From JAGOEX01 sp964630905 (lineage in GTDB: Bacteria; UBP6; UBA1177), in contig CAZVWR010000006.1 in the NCBI GenBank assembly GCA_964630905.1, positions 37,441 through 101,440 of the forward strand: a DNA stretch of 64,000 bases, read 5' to 3'. The position numbers and the translations under genes were made by a program. This document shows positions 27,094 to 35,506 of this stretch, piece after piece (position 1 is the first letter of the stretch; each line of letters begins with the position of its first letter). Under the pieces are notes generated by a model. The model made no database searches and was not told the DNA's origin. It saw only the letters and a program-made list of their open reading frames with translations.

Positions 27094-28418
27094 TTTTTAC
27101 CCTGTTTTTCAAGAGATTCATAGTACATGAGCCGTTTTTTCAGCCCTTTTGCCCTGAAGTTGTCAGGCTGGAGCTTTGTTATTATGGTAAGAACCTTCAT
27201 GCAGTCGGGGATAAGTTTCTGGAATTCATATATCTCTGCAAGGATAAAAAGAACTTCGATATCGGGGTCCTTTAACATTGTGAGTTTAAGAATGTCTTCT
27301 TTTATCGGAGGATATTTGACACTCTTTTCAAAGTCGTTCCATCGCGGAGATTTTTTCCATATTGCAAGGACCTTTTTTTCCAGTGCGTCGGGGTTTTTAG
27401 TCTGATCGTAAATGAGTCCGAATATCTCTGCCGCACCTTCAAAGTTACCAAGGCGGAGCAACGCTGTCCCTTTGAAAATGGCTTCGTCATATTCCTTCAA
27501 ACGGGCAAAATCTGTTCTGCTTTTGATGGGCCCGTATCTTTTCATAAGCTTATCAATATCAGCTCTCTCCTGAGGATTTCTAAGCATTTCATAATTTTCA
27601 CTGACAACCCGGAAGAATTTTTCCGCCCGTTCCCTGTTGATGGCTATAACATCACCCAGACGGTCGGGGTGTATTTTCTGTACGATCTTCAGGTATGAGT
27701 TGTGAAGTGCTTTTTCATCAAAATCAGATGAAACCCCGAACAGATGATAGACATCCTTGAATTTTTCGTTGATATCAAGAAAATTCACAAGCTTCTGATC
27801 TTCACTAAGTTCAAAAACCTGTTCAACTGTTTCATCGTCACCCACCTTTTCATCGAACATATTGGTTCTATTCAGCATTTCCACTATGTTCGCCCGTTCT
27901 TCATCCGTTGATTTCACAACACTTGCAAATCGTGTGAGAAGAAGAAAGAAGATTGTCCTGTAGTGTTTTTTGAAATTGGAGAAGATCTCGATCCGTTTCT
28001 GACCGATGAACGATTCAAGTTCTGTATGAAGAAAATTCATTGAGCTCGCATCAGGTCTGATCGAGAAGTGTTCTGTGGCAATGGGTTTTATGGAGGCGAC
28101 AATATAAGAGCGGTCGATATTCTCAACTATGCGGAAGATGAAATCAAGTGAGTCATATTCCTTAAGATTCATTTTAAATCCCTCAGGGAGTTCGGTCTTG
28201 AGCATGAAAAATGTGTCCGGCGGGAGTTTTGCAAGCTGAAGGAGAGGTCGCTCACAATAGGATTTGCCTCCTGTGATGATTATATTGAAACGGTCTTCTC
28301 TGCCGATTACATTGACTATCCCTGAAAATTTCCCCAGATGAAGGGTGGAAAGAAGTTTCTCAATACGGATCTTCAGTTGTTTTTCTGAATTAATATACTG
28401 GCTTATAACATCGCTCAT
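27090..28418 (-). CDS. J-domain protein
   Basis: A 442-residue cytoplasmic protein with an internal J domain at about residues 217-290 (DVYHLFGVSSDFDEKALHNSY, then KIVQKIHPDRL with the HPD tripeptide that stimulates Hsp70). The N-terminal 200 residues hold a module starting LGKFSGIVNVIGREDRFNI that could be a PATAN/DUF4388-like domain, not certain. The C-terminal part is helical with TPR-like segments (EYDEAIFKGTALLRLGNFEGAAEIFGLI). Such J-TPR proteins occur in deltaproteobacterial/Myxococcota genomes. It lacks the zinc and substrate domains of DnaJ, so it is a specialised co-chaperone. Confidence 0.75.
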   Translation of the reverse strand: MSDVISQYINSEKQLKIRIEKLLSTLHLGKFSGIVNVIGREDRFNIIITGGKSYCERPLLQLAKLPPDTFFMLKTELPEGFKMNLKEYDSLDFIFRIVENIDRSYIVASIKPIATEHFSIRPDASSMNFLHTELESFIGQKRIEIFSNFKKHYRTIFFLLLTRFASVVKSTDEERANIVEMLNRTNMFDEKVGDDETVEQVFELSEDQKLVNFLDINEKFKDVYHLFGVSSDFDEKALHNSYLKIVQKIHPDRLGDVIAINRERAEKFFRVVSENYEMLRNPQERADIDKLMKRYGPIKSRTDFARLKEYDEAIFKGTALLRLGNFEGAAEIFGLIYDQTKNPDALEKKVLAIWKKSPRWNDFEKSVKYPPIKEDILKLTMLKDPDIEVLFILAEIYEFQKLIPDCMKVLTIITKLQPDNFRAKGLKKRLMYYESLEKQGKK

Positions 28419-28425
28419 TTGACAT

Positions 28426-30075
28426 TTACATAAGAAAGTTTTCTTCGAGGGCCGTCATCAGACTGCCTCTTTCGCGGTCTGTTCTTTCCTGTATCTCTTT
28501 TAATTCAGACATATATTCCTGTTCCCGCCTCCCTTTAAGAAAAGGTTTTGCAACAGCCGGAAAAAGTTCAAGAAGGAGTGCATCTTTTTCATTTAATGCA
28601 AGTTTCCTTCCGCCGAACTCTTTAAGTATTTCATTAGCCTGTTTTACATGTTTTGATGTGTCATACGGGATCTCTTCCCTGTGTCCTGCGATCTTCTGTC
28701 TGAAATCGGGATCAACAGGCCACGGAGTATGACCATAAACTCCTTTTACAAGATTTACGAACTGAATCGAAGTGTTATCATAAAATCCTTTTTTCTGTTC
28801 TTCGTTTATTACGCAACTGACTGCCTGAATACCGACTATCTGGCTTGTGGGGGTTACAAGAGGAGGAACGCCTGCATCAAGCCGGACTATGGGAACGGTC
28901 TTGAGAACTTTTTCCAGAAGATGGCCGAGATTTGCCGCCTGAAGCTGCGAAAGCATGTTGGTGTACATTCCTCCGGGGATCTGAGCGATCCTGACAATTT
29001 CATCAGGAGCAGGGAAATTGAAATATTTTTCTATCGCCTGTGTCAGAGCGGTGACTTTGTCGGTGTCATCTTTTTTTGCGGCATCTATTGCATCATCAAA
29101 AAGCTTGTCTATTTCGGGCGGAAGCTTATCTTTTGCAGGATCGAAATCGAGCGGGAACATTTTGTACTGATCAAAATCGCACAATTCCCGTCTCATTTCA
29201 AAGAGCTCTTTTCTGATCTTTCTTACTGCATCAAGATTTACACCGGTATCGATCCCGAGCTTTGTTGCAAAGACCTGTACAAGTTCAAAAGCCGGAGCCG
29301 CCGGACCGCCTGCAAAAGGCATAATTACGGTGTCAACAATGTCAACACCCTTCACTATAGCCATCAGGACGCTTCCGAGACCGTATCCCGGGGTACAGTG
29401 GGTGTGAAGGTCGATCGGTATTGAAACATTTTTTTTCAACGCCGATATGAGCAGAGATGAGGTTTCGGGATCTATCAGTCCTGCCATATCCTTTATGCTG
29501 ATCATGTCGGCACCCATTTTTTCAAGCTCGATGGACTTTTTCACAAAGTAATCGACTGAAAAAAGGTTTGAAGGAAGTTTCTTCCCTTTTAAGAATGCGA
29601 TTACTTTGTCTTTGAATGAGAATTTCGGATCGACGGTATAACAGACACAGCAGTCGGCTAAGCCATTGTTCTCCTTCACATATTTTATGGTGGACTTCAT
29701 ATTTTCAAGGTCATTAAGGGCATCAAATATTCTCATTATGTCAATACCGGACTTGATGGCATTACGGTTGAACCCTTCAATAACATCTTCAGGATAGGGA
29801 TTGTATCCGAAGAGATTTCTTCCTCTTGAAAGTGCCGTGAGCTTGCTCGCAGAACCGATTCCCTCTTTAATCTTTTCAAGCCGGTCCCAGGGATCTTCAT
29901 TAAGATAACGCATTATTGAATCCGGAACAGCTCCGCCCCACACTTCCATTGCATAGAAGTGAGCTTCCCGATACATTTTAAGGACCTTGTCCACCTGTTT
30001 CTGATTCATTCTTGTGGCAAACTGTGACTGCTGGCCGTCACGGAGAGTAAGATCTCTGACAAGGAGTTTTTTCAT
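28426..30075 (-). CDS. Pyruvate carboxylase subunit B / oxaloacetate decarboxylase alpha-like carboxyltransferase
   Basis: A 549-residue carboxyltransferase moving CO2 between carboxybiotin and pyruvate/oxaloacetate. Motifs: VRDLTLRDGQQS (metal site), MEVWGGAVPDS, IMRIFDALND, ISIKDMAGL with the catalytic lysine region, and DLHTHCTPGYG metal-binding histidines. The conserved PycB/OadA C-terminal helical domain is present, but the protein ends at ALEENFLM without a biotin-carrier AMKM domain, so the carrier must be a separate polypeptide. It may serve as PycB or in an OadA-type decarboxylase. GAGG 6 bases upstream favours the ATG at 30075 over 30087. Confidence 0.88.
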   Translation of the reverse strand: MKKLLVRDLTLRDGQQSQFATRMNQKQVDKVLKMYREAHFYAMEVWGGAVPDSIMRYLNEDPWDRLEKIKEGIGSASKLTALSRGRNLFGYNPYPEDVIEGFNRNAIKSGIDIMRIFDALNDLENMKSTIKYVKENNGLADCCVCYTVDPKFSFKDKVIAFLKGKKLPSNLFSVDYFVKKSIELEKMGADMISIKDMAGLIDPETSSLLISALKKNVSIPIDLHTHCTPGYGLGSVLMAIVKGVDIVDTVIMPFAGGPAAPAFELVQVFATKLGIDTGVNLDAVRKIRKELFEMRRELCDFDQYKMFPLDFDPAKDKLPPEIDKLFDDAIDAAKKDDTDKVTALTQAIEKYFNFPAPDEIVRIAQIPGGMYTNMLSQLQAANLGHLLEKVLKTVPIVRLDAGVPPLVTPTSQIVGIQAVSCVINEEQKKGFYDNTSIQFVNLVKGVYGHTPWPVDPDFRQKIAGHREEIPYDTSKHVKQANEILKEFGGRKLALNEKDALLLELFPAVAKPFLKGRREQEYMSELKEIQERTDRERGSLMTALEENFLM

Positions 30076-30201
30076 TTTCAACCTCATATCCCAAACATTT
30101 CAAATATCACAAGCGATCACACGGAGGCATTTTATTAATAACGGCGCTTAATTCAATAATATTTACAAAAATACTTCTAAATTATCAGAATATATAAAAA
30201 A

Positions 30202-30229
30202 TTGACTGTTTAAGCAGGTTCGTTATCAT
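30202..30229 (+). promoter_or_regulatory. Probable promoter of the GT5-like operon
   Basis: TTGACT, a 16-base spacer and TATCAT, 43 bases before the start at 30272. It lies in the 196-base divergent region with the carboxyltransferase gene; nothing else was recognised there. Confidence 0.45.
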
Positions 30230-30271
30230 TCCACCGGAAAAAGAGTGTTTTGATTTTTTCAGGGTGTTAAA

Positions 30272-31105
30272 ATGAAAGTCCTTATCGCCGCTTCAGAGCT
30301 TCAGCCGTTTGCATCGTCAGGAGCTCTTTCTGAAACATTGAACTGTCTGATCTGCAGTATCTCAGGTTATTTAGATATCGAATTTGTAATGCCGCTCTAC
30401 AGTATGATAGATGAGAACCAGTATGCGATAAAGCCGACAGGAAAGGGATTCCAGGTGCCTGTTGCAGATAAGATCGAAAATGCCGAGATCTGGGTGGGAA
30501 AACACCCTGAATCGGGTGTCAAGGTCTGGTTCGTCGCAAGCAGATACTTTGAAAGGGACGGGCTTTACGGCAATATTACAGGAGACTATCCTGACAACTC
30601 AGAAAGGTTCGTTTTCTTCTCAAGGGCGGTACTTGAACTTGCTAATGTCATATCAAGGCCGGACATAATTCACTGCAATGACTGGCAGACGGCACTGATT
30701 CCTCTTTACATGAAGGAAGTGTATCAGAAGAACGGACAGATGACAGATGTTAAGACAGCTCTTTTCATTCATGATGTAAGATTTCAGGGAAGGTTCTGGC
30801 TTTACGATCTCTATATCCTGAACCTCGGTTGGGAGGTCTTTTCGCCTGAAAAGCTCGAGTTCTATAACGACATTAATTTTCTGAAAGGCGGCATTGTTTA
30901 CAGCGATGTTCTTTTTGCGGTCAATGCGGATTATCTTACCAGAATATGCAGTGATTTGGAAGGGTGCGGGCTTGACGGTATTTTAAGAAAGTACGGAGCA
31001 AAACTTTTCCCGGTCTGTGAAACCTGCAGAACTTTTTCGTGTGAGGACTGGAAAGGGGAAAGGCTCGGGAAAAGGATGCTTGAACTTTATACCAGGTCTG
31101 TATGA
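30272..31105 (+). CDS. Stand-alone N-terminal GT5 (glycogen synthase) domain protein
   Basis: A 277-residue protein matching only the N-terminal Rossmann domain of GT5 starch/glycogen synthases: MKVLIAASELQPFASSGALS, YPDNSERFVFFSRAVLEL, PDIIHCNDWQTALIPLY, ALFIHDVRFQGRF, and NFLKGGIVYSDVLFAVNADY. The nucleotide-sugar motif KxGGL of active enzymes reads SSGAL here, so the ADP-binding lysine is missing, and the C-terminal nucleotide-binding domain (about 200 residues) is absent. The next gene is unrelated, so this is not a simple frameshift. Glycogen synthase activity is therefore unlikely; a binding or regulatory role is possible. It overlaps the next gene by 4 bases (ATGA). Confidence 0.8.
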   Translation: MKVLIAASELQPFASSGALSETLNCLICSISGYLDIEFVMPLYSMIDENQYAIKPTGKGFQVPVADKIENAEIWVGKHPESGVKVWFVASRYFERDGLYGNITGDYPDNSERFVFFSRAVLELANVISRPDIIHCNDWQTALIPLYMKEVYQKNGQMTDVKTALFIHDVRFQGRFWLYDLYILNLGWEVFSPEKLEFYNDINFLKGGIVYSDVLFAVNADYLTRICSDLEGCGLDGILRKYGAKLFPVCETCRTFSCEDWKGERLGKRMLELYTRSV

Positions 31106-31947
31106 AGAATCTCCTTTGCATTTCTTTTCTTTTGGTTCTTTTTAATGCTGAAGTATTTGCTGTCGGCGAAAAAGATGCCGATATCATTATGAAAATTGAT
31201 GAAGGGATAATAAATCTTACAGAAAAATATATCATAATAACTGCAACAGGGACTCCCGGCATTAATATTTCAAATGTCAATACTGCCAGAATAGATGCTG
31301 AAAAAACTGCACGGAGAAATTTAACTGTCCGTCTTGAAAAAGCTCTTTCAAAACTGATCCTTGAGAACGGAATCAGTCTTGGAAAATATCTTTCAGAAAA
31401 AAAAGAGACCGGATTTTTTACAGGTCTGATAAAGAAAGAGGACATTGGAGAACCTGTTTCTTCAAATTATTATTCAGACGGTTCAGCGGACCTTCAGTAC
31501 AATGTCCCGATATCGAAGTATCTTGGTCAGATAAAGTTAAAGACTATGCCTGATATATGTAAGAGCGATGATATAAAAACAACATCTTCCGGGAATTCCG
31601 GGAATCTTTCTGATGATGGAAAAGATGTCCTTGTCATCGAGATAAGGAACGGGAAATTAGATCCTGCTCTTTATCTTAAAATTGAAAATGAAAAAGGTGA
31701 GCTGGTCTACAGTTCGTGCATTTCTAAAACCGTGCCTCCAATGATGATAATGAAAGATCCAGGACGGCTTCTTGATGCATTAAGTTCAAAAGACAGTTTT
31801 ATGACCGTCAATTCTCTTAAAATTAAGAACGGCTCTACTGTCGTGATAAAGAACACCGATTCCGAAAAGATATTAAATGAAATGAAACAAGGTTCTCTGA
31901 AGGAAGGTAAAGTAATATTCCTGATCAGAAACAAGGAGGGGAAATGA
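31102..31947 (+). CDS. Exported protein of unknown function
   Basis: A 281-residue protein with a cleavable signal peptide (MKNLLCISFLLVLFNAEVFA). The segment TARIDAEKTARRNLTVRLEKAL is like the conserved helix of LPP20-type and related periplasmic proteins that start with an ITATGTPGINI-like strand. The rest (LVIEIRNGKLDPALYLKI, PPMMIMKDPGRL) looks beta-rich. Function not recognised. It is translationally coupled on both sides (ATGA overlaps), inside the operon 30272-34426. Confidence 0.6.
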   Translation: MKNLLCISFLLVLFNAEVFAVGEKDADIIMKIDEGIINLTEKYIIITATGTPGINISNVNTARIDAEKTARRNLTVRLEKALSKLILENGISLGKYLSEKKETGFFTGLIKKEDIGEPVSSNYYSDGSADLQYNVPISKYLGQIKLKTMPDICKSDDIKTTSSGNSGNLSDDGKDVLVIEIRNGKLDPALYLKIENEKGELVYSSCISKTVPPMMIMKDPGRLLDALSSKDSFMTVNSLKIKNGSTVVIKNTDSEKILNEMKQGSLKEGKVIFLIRNKEGK

Positions 31948-33050
31948 TCTCTAAAGCAAAAATAAACAGATTCATTTTCGACAAAAAGGGGTGGATACCT
32001 GTACTTTTTGCCGCAGTATTCTTTTTCTGCGTGTTGTTTGCTCCTACAATTACGACAATCCTTATCGCATCATTTTTTGCTGCATACGCCATAGATCCTC
32101 TTGTTATTTTCATGTCGGAAAAGCTTAAACTTCCCCGTTCTTTTGCCAGCGGACTTGTGATCTTTTTCATAGTCCTCACAGTTCTTCTCCTTCTGCTGAT
32201 CGTGCTTCCCGGAATAGTTAGACAGCTTTATAGAATTTTTGCCAACTTTGATTCGATAGTGGCCGCTCTTTGGGACTGGATGAACAATTTTGCCGCCGGT
32301 TTCGGGATAGACCTTGATGAACATTTTAAAAAGGATGATCTTGTCGGCAGGTTGACAGCTTTCTCGGAGCCTGTTTTGAAATCTGCAACCAATACCGTCG
32401 GGGTGGTGTTCAGCAAGACTTTCGGGCTTCTTTCCCTCCTTTTCAGTTTTATAATTTTTATAGTTATAACTTTTTTCACAAGCTCCAGATACCCCAAAAT
32501 AAGAGCTTCAATATTTGAGCTTTTTCCACCTGCAAAACAGGAATATATAAAAGGATGGCTCTGCAAATTCGACAGAGTCCTGTCGGGTTTTATAAGGGGA
32601 CAGCTTACAGTCTGTTTCGTTCTGGGCTGTCTTTATGCGGGTTCATTTACCGTTGCGGGAATTGAAAATGCCGGAAGTCTCGGAGCGATGATAGGGATGC
32701 TCTGCATTGTTCCCTATGTCGGACTTTTTGCAGGCATAATAGTCACGATCCTTCTTGCTCTGGTTTCGGGAGGCGTTGTAGCTCTGTTTAAAGTGGTCAC
32801 GATCTTCCTTATAATTCAGGCATTTGATACAGTAATGATAACCCCGAATATTATGGGAAGTGGAGTAGGAATGAGCCCTGTTTTTGTTATAATCGCTATC
32901 TTTGCGGGAGCGGAGATCGGTGGATTTCTCGGTGTTCTCATCGCTGTTCCTACATTTGCCATACTCAAGCTTATGGGTGATGACATATTGAAAAGATACA
33001 AGGAATCTACATTCTATAACGAAAAGGATAACGAAGGCGAACCGGTCTGA
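31944..33050 (+). CDS. AI-2E family permease
   Basis: A 368-residue membrane protein of the AI-2E transporter/YdiK-PerM family with about eight membrane segments. Typical features: two or three N-terminal helices (WIPVLFAAVFFFCVLFAPTI), a soluble segment, then GQLTVCFVLGCLYAGSF, IGMLCIVPYVGLFAGIIVTI, and the C-terminal IIAIFAGAEIGGFLGVLIAVP. Members have been linked to AI-2 export or Na+/H+ exchange; the substrate here is unknown. Confidence 0.88.
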   Translation: MISKAKINRFIFDKKGWIPVLFAAVFFFCVLFAPTITTILIASFFAAYAIDPLVIFMSEKLKLPRSFASGLVIFFIVLTVLLLLLIVLPGIVRQLYRIFANFDSIVAALWDWMNNFAAGFGIDLDEHFKKDDLVGRLTAFSEPVLKSATNTVGVVFSKTFGLLSLLFSFIIFIVITFFTSSRYPKIRASIFELFPPAKQEYIKGWLCKFDRVLSGFIRGQLTVCFVLGCLYAGSFTVAGIENAGSLGAMIGMLCIVPYVGLFAGIIVTILLALVSGGVVALFKVVTIFLIIQAFDTVMITPNIMGSGVGMSPVFVIIAIFAGAEIGGFLGVLIAVPTFAILKLMGDDILKRYKESTFYNEKDNEGEPV

Positions 33051-33053
33051 TCC

Positions 33054-33824
33054 ATGAAATTCTTCATCCATAAGAAAGTCGAAGATATTATTGTTCATGA
33101 TATGCAACTGCCTGAGATGATTAGAAATCTTGTCGATGGAATAGAGGTTGTAATAACTGAGCCGTTTTCCTCCAAGAACGATTATTCAAAGAAAATAAAA
33201 AAAATATCAGATTTCTGCATGAGCAGGGATATTTCGGTACATCTTCCGTTCTATGATCTGAATCTCGGGTCAATTGACAGAAATATTTCAGAATACAGTC
33301 TTAGATCTATGGTGCATGGGATAGACATTGCTTCAAGTCTGGGTGCTCAAATAGCTGTCGCCCATCTTGGATATAATGTTCTTTCTTCAAAGAGTTCATC
33401 TGCAAAATGGTTTGAAAGGTTCATTGAGAAAAAAGTGCTGCTTGAAAAATATGCGGCAGACAAATGCGTTGCAGTCGTCTGGGAGAACACGTATGAAAAG
33501 GATATGTCCCTTTTTGACGAAATGATCAAGGTCCACCCCTGCACAAAATTCTGTCTGGATATCGGTCACTGTAACTGCTTTGCCGAATTCTCTGCAATTG
33601 AATTCCTTGAAAGGTATAAAGAGAGGGTGATACACATTCATCTTCACGATAATGACGGGATTGAGGATTCACATCTTGCACCCGGAAAAGGAAATATTGA
33701 TTTTGCCCCCTTAATGGAAAAGATCAGGGCATATCCTGTTCTTAACGCTGTGTTTGAACTCGATTTTGACAAGTTCACAGATTCTGTTGATTACATATCA
33801 GAAATATTTTTAAAGAGGAAATAA
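33054..33824 (+). CDS. Sugar phosphate isomerase/epimerase-like TIM barrel
   Basis: A 256-residue protein of the xylose isomerase-like TIM-barrel/AP endonuclease 2 superfamily. Metal-site motifs in barrel order: SVHLPFYDLNLGS, IAVAHLGYN, VVWENTY (acid), FCLDIGHCN (Asp-x-x-His), IHIHLHDNDG and VFELDF (final Glu). Substrate cannot be told: isomerase/epimerase or endonuclease IV-like activity are options. It starts 3 bases after the permease gene. Confidence 0.8.
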   Translation: MKFFIHKKVEDIIVHDMQLPEMIRNLVDGIEVVITEPFSSKNDYSKKIKKISDFCMSRDISVHLPFYDLNLGSIDRNISEYSLRSMVHGIDIASSLGAQIAVAHLGYNVLSSKSSSAKWFERFIEKKVLLEKYAADKCVAVVWENTYEKDMSLFDEMIKVHPCTKFCLDIGHCNCFAEFSAIEFLERYKERVIHIHLHDNDGIEDSHLAPGKGNIDFAPLMEKIRAYPVLNAVFELDFDKFTDSVDYISEIFLKRK

Positions 33825-34426
33825 TGAAGAGATTTATTTTTGCTGTTTCAGTTCTGTTTCTGGCAGTTTCCTGTGACAATGGAGCTGAAAATGTCTATGT
33901 ACTTGAAGAGACCGGCGGTCATCCTGTTGTAAAAGGTTCTGAAAATGGGCTTATATGGTATATTGATGATCCTGATAATGCCAACACTAAGCTCAACATG
34001 ATGAATTATGAAAAAGCTTTAAAAAGCTGCAGCGACCTTGAATGGGCAGGTTTTACAGACTGGCGGCTTCCAACAATTGATGAATTGAGAACTCTGGTTA
34101 CCGGTTTTAAAGATATTGAGCCCGGCGGCAGATGCGAAGTTTCATCAAAATGTCTTCCCATGGCCTGCCTTACTCAGGGTCAGAAAAACAGTGCCGATTA
34201 TCCGTGTTCAAATTATGAAGAGCAGGAACTTCTTCAGGGTCCGGGGCCTGAAGGATGTTATTTCGATGATGTCTGGAGGACATACTGTGGAAACTACTGG
34301 TCTTCATCAAAAATTGCCGGAACAGTTGACGAAAAAGTTTTTCAGATTGATTTTTCGGATCCTGCAATAGTTCCGGCCTCTTCTACAAATTCAATTAATA
34401 CCGGTTTTGCCCGCTGTGTGAGATAA
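33824..34426 (+). CDS. DUF1566 lipoprotein
   Basis: A 200-residue predicted lipoprotein (lipobox LAVSC). The body is a DUF1566 domain: GLIWYIDD, NYEKALKSCSDLEWAGFTDW, RLPTIDELRTLV, a WSSS segment (CGNYWSSSKIAG) and FARCVR at the end. The fold is related to C-type lectin-like/formylglycine-generating enzyme modules and is common in surface proteins. Its ATG overlaps the previous stop (TAATG); last gene of the operon. Confidence 0.82.
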   Translation: MKRFIFAVSVLFLAVSCDNGAENVYVLEETGGHPVVKGSENGLIWYIDDPDNANTKLNMMNYEKALKSCSDLEWAGFTDWRLPTIDELRTLVTGFKDIEPGGRCEVSSKCLPMACLTQGQKNSADYPCSNYEEQELLQGPGPEGCYFDDVWRTYCGNYWSSSKIAGTVDEKVFQIDFSDPAIVPASSTNSINTGFARCVR

Positions 34427-34438
34427 TCCGCGATTTAT

Positions 34439-34468
34439 TTGACAACGCTTGAAATCAGAGCATATATT
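34439..34468 (+). promoter_or_regulatory. Promoter of pta
   Basis: TTGACA (34439-34444), an 18-base spacer and TATATT (34463-34468), 40 bases before the pta start codon. Confidence 0.6.
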
Positions 34469-34508
34469 CAAACTGTGTTGTTCAACTTTTCATTCTGGAG
34501 ATTGAGTC

Positions 34509-35501
34509 ATGGATTTTGTAAAAATGGTGCATGAAAAAGCTGTGAAAGCCGGGAAAACTATTGTGCTTCCTGAGGGTTGCGAGCCAAGAACTGTGAAAGC
34601 CGCTGCTATCATTACAAAAGATAAACTTGCAAAAGTAATTCTTGTAGGAAATGAAGCGGATATACTGAAAGCGGCACAGAAAGAGAATGTTTCTCTTGAC
34701 GGGATCAAAATTGTCGAGCCGTTGAAAAGTGAATGGTATCAGGATTTTGTTTCAACCTTTCATGAGATGAGAAAGGACAAAGGTGTTGATATGGATAAAG
34801 CCGCGCAGACAATGAAAGATGAAGTCTATTTTGCAACAATGATGGTGCAGAAAGGATATGCCGACGGTCTTGTTAGCGGAGCTATTCATTCAACGGCCGA
34901 TACGATAAGGCCTGCTCTGCAGATAATAAAGACAATGCCGGGAATCAAAGTTGTTTCAAGCTCTTTTGTGATGATAGTTCCTGAATGTGACATGGGATGC
35001 GGCGGAATGTTCGTTTTTGCAGACTGTGCTGTGAATATTGATCCGGATGCAGATCAGCTTGCTGAAATTGCTGTTTCAAGTGCCGAAACTGCAAAAGTTA
35101 TCTGCGGAATAGAGCCGAAAGTGGCAATGCTCAGTTTTTCAACCAAAGGAAGTGCTAAGCATCCTTTTGTAGATAAAGTGACTGCCGCAACAAAAATAGT
35201 GAAAGAAAGGTTTCCTGAGCTCAAAGTTGATGGAGAAATTCAGGCAGATGCGGCACTTGTTGCAAGTATCGGCAAGACAAAATGTCCCGGAAGCCCGATA
35301 GCAGGAGAGGCGAATGTCCTTGTTTTCCCTGACCTTCAGAGCGGAAACATCGGATATAAACTTGTTCAACGGCTTGCACATGCCGAAGCGGTCGGCCCTT
35401 TTCTTCAGGGAATAGCAAAACCGGTCAATGACCTTTCAAGGGGCTGTTCAGTTGAAGATATAGTCAATGTAGTTGCCGTCACCGCTGTTCAGGCAGGGTA
35501 G
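34509..35501 (+). CDS. pta: Phosphate acetyltransferase
   Basis: Converts acetyl-CoA and phosphate to acetyl phosphate, the first step of ATP-yielding acetate formation (330 residues, the short single-domain type). Conserved PTA_PTB features: KTIVLPEGCEPRTVKAA, GYADGLVSGAIHSTADTIRP, VFADCAVNIDPDADQLAEIA, MLSFSTKGSAKHP, DGEIQADAALV, and ANVLVFPDLQSGNIGYKLVQ. GGAG lies 10 bases before the ATG. Acetate kinase is not in the window. A phosphotransbutyrylase is less likely, given the S/T-rich STKGSAKHP motif. Confidence 0.94.
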   Translation: MDFVKMVHEKAVKAGKTIVLPEGCEPRTVKAAAIITKDKLAKVILVGNEADILKAAQKENVSLDGIKIVEPLKSEWYQDFVSTFHEMRKDKGVDMDKAAQTMKDEVYFATMMVQKGYADGLVSGAIHSTADTIRPALQIIKTMPGIKVVSSSFVMIVPECDMGCGGMFVFADCAVNIDPDADQLAEIAVSSAETAKVICGIEPKVAMLSFSTKGSAKHPFVDKVTAATKIVKERFPELKVDGEIQADAALVASIGKTKCPGSPIAGEANVLVFPDLQSGNIGYKLVQRLAHAEAVGPFLQGIAKPVNDLSRGCSVEDIVNVVAVTAVQAG

Positions 35502-35506
35502 TATCA

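Noticed and set aside
30272..31105. Frameshifted full-length glgA
   Set aside because: The following sequence in all frames starts an unrelated exported protein; no GT5 C-terminal motifs are present downstream.
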